A stretch of DNA of 7,733 nt, taken from the NCBI GenBank assembly GCA_947378695.1, contig CANCKZ010000030.1, positions 1 through 7,733 of the forward strand, given 5' to 3'. The notes below the pieces were generated by a model, which saw only the letters and a list, made by a program, of their open reading frames with translations, did no database searches and was not told where the DNA came from. Position numbers and translations under genes: made by a program. Below are positions 5,427 through 7,733 of the stretch, piece by piece (positions within the stretch are counted from its first letter, which is position 1; every line of letters starts with the position of its first letter). The stretch is from Rickettsiales bacterium. GTDB taxonomy: Bacteria; Pseudomonadota; Alphaproteobacteria; Rickettsiales; Deianiraeaceae.

Positions 5427-6146
5427 TTATCTTGGCATTTCGGAAACGAGGGTGTAAGGTGTTTTGCCGTGAAGAATGTTTGACAGTGCGTTCTCTTGCT
5501 TGATGGAGAAAACTTTTATGAGCATGTTGTTGTCTCGTGCAAGGGTGACGGCAGACATATCCATTACTTTCAGGTTTTTTTCTATCAAATCTTGATATGT
5601 TATGTGTTCGAAGCGTTCTGCATCTGGTGATGTTTTGGGATCTGCGGAATATATTCCATCAACGCTTGTGCCTTTGATTAAGCATTCGCATTTAAGTTCC
5701 ATTGCACGCAAAATTGCGGCGGTATCTGTTGTGAAAAACGGATTTCCTGTTCCAGCGGCACAAATTACAACACGACCCTTTTCAAGATGGCGAATTGCTT
5801 TTCTGCGAATGTAAGGTTCGCAAACGGAAGATATTGGAAGTGCGGATTGAACTCGTGCTTCAACGCCAAGATTTTCAAGGACATTTTGCAGAGCAATTGC
5901 GTTCATAACGGTTGCAAGCATTCCCATGTAATCGGCAACGGAGCGTTCCATGCCAATTTTTTCGCCATAAATTCCACGGTAGATATTCCCACCGCCAACA
6001 ACAAGGCAAAGTTCAACGCCCATTGAATGAACATTTTTAATGTCATTTGCAATGGATTTCATTGTGTTGATATCGTAAGAACCCGATGAACCGTCCCCCA
6101 TAAGGGCTTCACCAGATATTTTATAAAGTACGCGTTTGTACTTCAT
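5427..6146 (-). CDS. pyrH: Uridylate kinase (UMP kinase)
   Basis: PyrH phosphorylates UMP to UDP with ATP, an essential step toward all pyrimidine nucleotides; the bacterial enzyme is a hexamer of the amino-acid-kinase fold. The 239 residues are full length. Motifs are [15 protein letters not shown] (3-17), [10 protein letters not shown] (49-58), the Arg/Asp region [17 protein letters not shown] (67-83) with the UMP-contacting Asp at 72, [13 protein letters not shown] (132-144), [13 protein letters not shown] (158-170) and [13 protein letters not shown]. The ATG overlaps the rpmG stop by four bases (ATGA), pointing to translational coupling; there is no Shine-Dalgarno. The usual alphaproteobacterial neighbours tsf and frr are absent: downstream there are 126 bases to the end of the convergent fabD, which hold the fabD terminator and no supported gene. 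Confidence 0.97.
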   Translation of the reverse strand: MKYKRVLYKISGEALMGDGSSGSYDINTMKSIANDIKNVHSMGVELCLVVGGGNIYRGIYGEKIGMERSVADYMGMLATVMNAIALQNVLENLGVEARVQSALPISSVCEPYIRRKAIRHLEKGRVVICAAGTGNPFFTTDTAAILRAMELKCECLIKGTSVDGIYSADPKTSPDAERFEHITYQDLIEKNLKVMDMSAVTLARDNNMLIKVFSIKQENALSNILHGKTPYTLVSEMPR

Positions 6147-6340
6147 GCTTTGTAGACAAGTTTTTGTTCCTTGAATATAACATGTTGACGGATGATAGGG
6201 TCGTATTTCCTAAATTCCATTTTAATTGTAATGTTACGAGTATTTTTTTGGATTACATAGAAGTATCCTGTTGAATCTCCATTTTCTTTTTTACCGGTGC
6301 TAACAAGTTTAATGTTGACTACTCCGCCTTTTTTTGCCAT
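6143..6340 (-). CDS. rpmG: 50S ribosomal protein L33
   Basis: L33 is a small protein of the large ribosomal subunit near the E site. The ends match the zinc-free (no CxxC) proteobacterial form: MAKKGG, then VNIKLVST at the start, and [19 protein letters not shown] at the end. At 65 residues it is about 10 longer than the usual 55. The extra length is mainly a Gly/Lys/Asn-rich insertion at about residues 16-25 ([10 protein letters not shown]), where most members have a tight turn, plus a few C-terminal residues. Its stop overlaps the pyrH start by four bases. Upstream, tRNA-Gln ends 22 bases away in the same direction, so all three are probably cotranscribed. No Shine-Dalgarno precedes the ATG, only AT-rich sequence. 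Confidence 0.93.
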   Translation of the reverse strand: MAKKGGVVNIKLVSTGKKENGDSTGYFYVIQKNTRNITIKMEFRKYDPIIRQHVIFKEQKLVYKA

Positions 6341-6347
6341 ATTTCGT

Positions 6348-6470
6348 ATATTAAATTTTTTTTGGCTGGGGCGGGAGGATTCGAACCTACGATGACGACA
6401 CCAAAAACCGTTGCCTTACCACTTGGCTACGCCCCAACATTGATTTTTAAAAAAACAATAAATTTAATAT
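6348..6470. repeat. 11-bp A/T inverted repeat flanking tRNA-Gln
   Basis: ATATTAAATTT at 6348-6358 and its exact complement AAATTTAATAT at 6460-6470 lie on either side of the tRNA gene. If both were transcribed they could pair as a helix closing the tRNA precursor. The left copy is just upstream of rpmG and the right copy abuts the TTGACA element. The arms are pure A/T, so chance is a serious alternative. Confidence 0.4.
6363..6436 (-). tRNA. tRNA-Gln (anticodon TTG), CCA encoded
   Basis: On the minus strand the sequence folds as a cloverleaf. The acceptor TGGGGCG (6436-6430) pairs with CGCCCCA (6373-6367), followed by discriminator G and an encoded CCA (6365-6363). The D stem is GCC/GGC. The anticodon stem ACGGT/GTCGT encloses the loop TTTTGGT, giving anticodon TTG, which reads CAA as glutamine. 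The T loop is TTCGAAT. Two anticodon-stem pairs are G-T wobbles, and the T stem GTAGG/CCTCC has one T-C mismatch (positions 50-64), so the stems are weaker than usual. It appears to be the first gene of the tRNA-rpmG-pyrH unit. Confidence 0.95.
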
Positions 6471-6475
6471 GTCAA
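6447..6475 (-). promoter_or_regulatory. Candidate promoter for tRNA-Gln / rpmG / pyrH
   Basis: A consensus -35 TTGACA (6475-6470, minus strand) lies 17 bases from TTTTAA (6452-6447), a poor -10 match (three of six). The predicted start near 6440 is four bases from the tRNA 5' end. Position and the perfect -35 are favourable; the -10 is not. Confidence 0.4.
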
Positions 6476-6512
6476 GTTTTTTTTGATAAAAAAATTCATT
6501 TATTTTAATTTT

Positions 6513-7469
6513 CTATAAAATGACAACTTTATTTCCTGCAATTTTGCCAGTATCTTGAAGTGCGTGCCCAAGATCCTTCATTTTATATGTTTTAATGCTT
6601 GGGCGAAGGTTGCCGGCACGAATTTCATCAAACACCATTGCACCCGTTAAAACAAGTTCCGCATTGTTTGCTTTGGAATAAAAAACCGATGGAGTTGTGA
6701 AGAATAATGCCTTTCTTTGTAAGTGTTTGGGTAGAATTTTCTCAATTTCGCCCGTAAGATTTCCAAAGTTCATATATGTTCCAAATGGTGAAAGCGATTT
6801 AATGCCAACGGGGTAGGCTTTTGCACCGAGGGAATCGTAAAAAACATTGCAACCGAGTTCGCCTCGTGAAATTTTTTTTACGTGGGATATAAAATTTTCC
6901 GCTTCTTTATATGCAAAAACAGATTCGCACCCATTTTGTATTGCAATTGATTTATGAGCTTCGTTCATTATTAAGCCAACAACTTTAACACCAACACTTG
7001 CCGCCCATTGTGCAACATAAGCACCAACGCCAGATGTTGGAGATGTTAAGCCAATTGTATCGCTTTTGCGAATGTTGTATGCGCGGAAAAGTAGCATGTG
7101 GGCGGTGAGTCCTTTAAAAACCGTTGCTGCTTGTTCGTTTGAGATATCGTCTGGTATCATTATTAGGAAGTCTTCGTGAATATGAACTTCTTCTGCGAAA
7201 GCTCCAATTCCATAAGATGTTGCATAGCAGACTCTTTGTCCTTCTGCCCATTTTCTTGTGCAAGATGGGTGCGATGTTCTTACAACGCCTACGCCCTCAA
7301 ACCCAAGATGTTTTTTCCCGCTTATGAAGTCCTCATTTTTCAGGGATTCTTTATCAAGATAATTCACACCAACAGCAATGTTTTGAATTGAGACGAATGA
7401 TTTTTTTAATTCAGGCATTTGAACGGTTTCCAAATGTAGTTTTCCGTTTTCAAAAACATAACGCTTCAT
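6513..7469 (-). CDS. Zinc-free MDR-family NAD(P)H:quinone oxidoreductase-like protein
   Basis: This is a medium-chain dehydrogenase/reductase of the quinone-reductase branch, which lacks the catalytic and structural zinc ligands of alcohol dehydrogenases. Family members use NADPH to reduce quinones or other electrophilic carbonyl compounds in the cytosol. Visible features in the 318 residues are VGVNYLD (33-39), GFEGVGVV (56-63), EGQRVCYATSYGIGAFAE (76-93), PDDISNEQAATVFKGLTAHMLL (106-127) and the nucleotide-binding turn SPTSGVGAYVAQWA (143-156), then FYDSLG. The usual small-residue turn A-A-G-G-V-G is S-P-T-S-G-V-G here, so cofactor preference is uncertain. Length is normal. It starts 13 bases after the TauE/SafE gene, so the two probably share a transcript. 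The natural substrate cannot be told from sequence. An AGTGA a few bases before the ATG is the nearest thing to a Shine-Dalgarno in this window. Confidence 0.9.
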   Translation of the reverse strand: MKRYVFENGKLHLETVQMPELKKSFVSIQNIAVGVNYLDKESLKNEDFISGKKHLGFEGVGVVRTSHPSCTRKWAEGQRVCYATSYGIGAFAEEVHIHEDFLIMIPDDISNEQAATVFKGLTAHMLLFRAYNIRKSDTIGLTSPTSGVGAYVAQWAASVGVKVVGLIMNEAHKSIAIQNGCESVFAYKEAENFISHVKKISRGELGCNVFYDSLGAKAYPVGIKSLSPFGTYMNFGNLTGEIEKILPKHLQRKALFFTTPSVFYSKANNAELVLTGAMVFDEIRAGNLRPSIKTYKMKDLGHALQDTGKIAGNKVVIL

Positions 7470-7482
7470 AGTTCACTTTGTG

Positions 7483-7733
7483 TTATTGTTGAGATGTGAA
7501 CTCCAGCGTGAACATTTCGTGTTCAGTGGGTGTTTTTAAAAGGTTAAATGCAAAGAAAATGGAAACCGAAAGAATTAATATTGCAAGCAAAAAATTCATC
7601 GAATCAAATTTGAGCTTCTTTGCAATAATGCCACCAATAAACGAACCAAACACTCCGCCAATAATCAAGTTTGAACCAAGTAAAATATCCAAAGATTCCG
7701 CCTTGAAAATATTCATAGCCGTTACAAAAATTG
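7483..7733 (-). CDS. TauE/SafE-type membrane permease, C-terminal part (gene runs off the right edge)
   Basis: The frame is open to the window edge, so the ATG at 7716 need not be the start; the visible 82 or so residues are probably the C-terminal end of a longer protein. Two hydrophobic segments are visible: one rich in glycine (GSNLIIGGVFGSFIGGIIA, followed by KKLKF) and a second (NFLLAILILSVSIFFAFNLL), then a short charged tail. The Gly-rich helix, a basic loop, then a final helix resemble the last part of the TauE/SafE (sulfite or organosulfur anion exporter) family, but so little is visible that other multi-span transporters remain possible. It precedes the quinone-oxidoreductase-like gene by 13 bases on the same strand. 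The substrate is unknown. Confidence 0.6.
   Translation of the reverse strand, partial: IFVTAMNIFKAESLDILLGSNLIIGGVFGSFIGGIIAKKLKFDSMNFLLAILILSVSIFFAFNLLKTPTEHEMFTLEFTSQQ

Noticed and set aside
6476..6512. A/T-only hairpin (T8 and A7 runs) after the oxidoreductase gene as a terminator
   Set aside because: The stem has no G-C pairs and would be unstable; runs like this are expected in such AT-rich spacers.

Overview
The window is AT-rich, densely packed bacterial chromosome. Its core genes point to a Gram-negative proteobacterium. There is a Kdo transferase for lipid A, a zinc-free L33 of proteobacterial type, and a tRNA-Gln with an encoded CCA. The small operons, AT bias, a shortened rsmI, a tRNA with weakened stems, an ankyrin-repeat protein and near-absence of Shine-Dalgarno sequences suggest a host-associated, genome-reduced lineage. 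An alphaproteobacterium of the Rickettsiales/Holosporales sort is my best guess. That placement is inference and no phylogeny was run.

Layout, left to right. The window opens inside waaA (plus), which runs to 1117. It converges on a minus-strand gene (1126-1986) for a secreted ankyrin-repeat protein. That gene starts only 22 bp from the divergent trpC (2009-2785, plus), and rsmI (2791-3438, plus) follows at once. The rsmI stop overlaps the stop of a convergent, unrecognised gene (3435-4235, minus) for a protein with two membrane segments and a charged helical tail. A 150-bp divergent intergenic region holding a palindrome then leads to fabD (4386-5300, plus), which ends in a good intrinsic terminator. 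Everything to the right is on the minus strand: tRNA-Gln, rpmG and pyrH form one likely transcription unit (6436 down to 5427). Upstream of it lie a TauE/SafE-type membrane protein, cut by the right edge, and a zinc-free quinone-oxidoreductase-like protein (7733 down to 6513).

The genes do not form one pathway. They are single survivors of pathways usually encoded in clusters: LPS core (waaA), tryptophan (trpC), fatty acids (fabD), pyrimidine nucleotides (pyrH) and translation (rpmG, rsmI, tRNA-Gln). fabD lacks its usual fab neighbours, and pyrH lacks frr/tsf/rpsB next to it, so gene order is scrambled. The two genes with no housekeeping role, the ankyrin protein and the membrane/coiled-coil protein, are the most likely lineage-specific or host-facing ones.

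I found no transposase, integrase, phage gene, CRISPR array, toxin-antitoxin pair or recognisable defence system. The points most worth a second look are the nested palindrome at the start of the unknown membrane-protein gene, the compressed ankyrin/trpC divergent start with its own palindrome, the C-terminally shortened RsmI, and the general lack of Shine-Dalgarno sequences. No stretch over 300 bases is without a gene.
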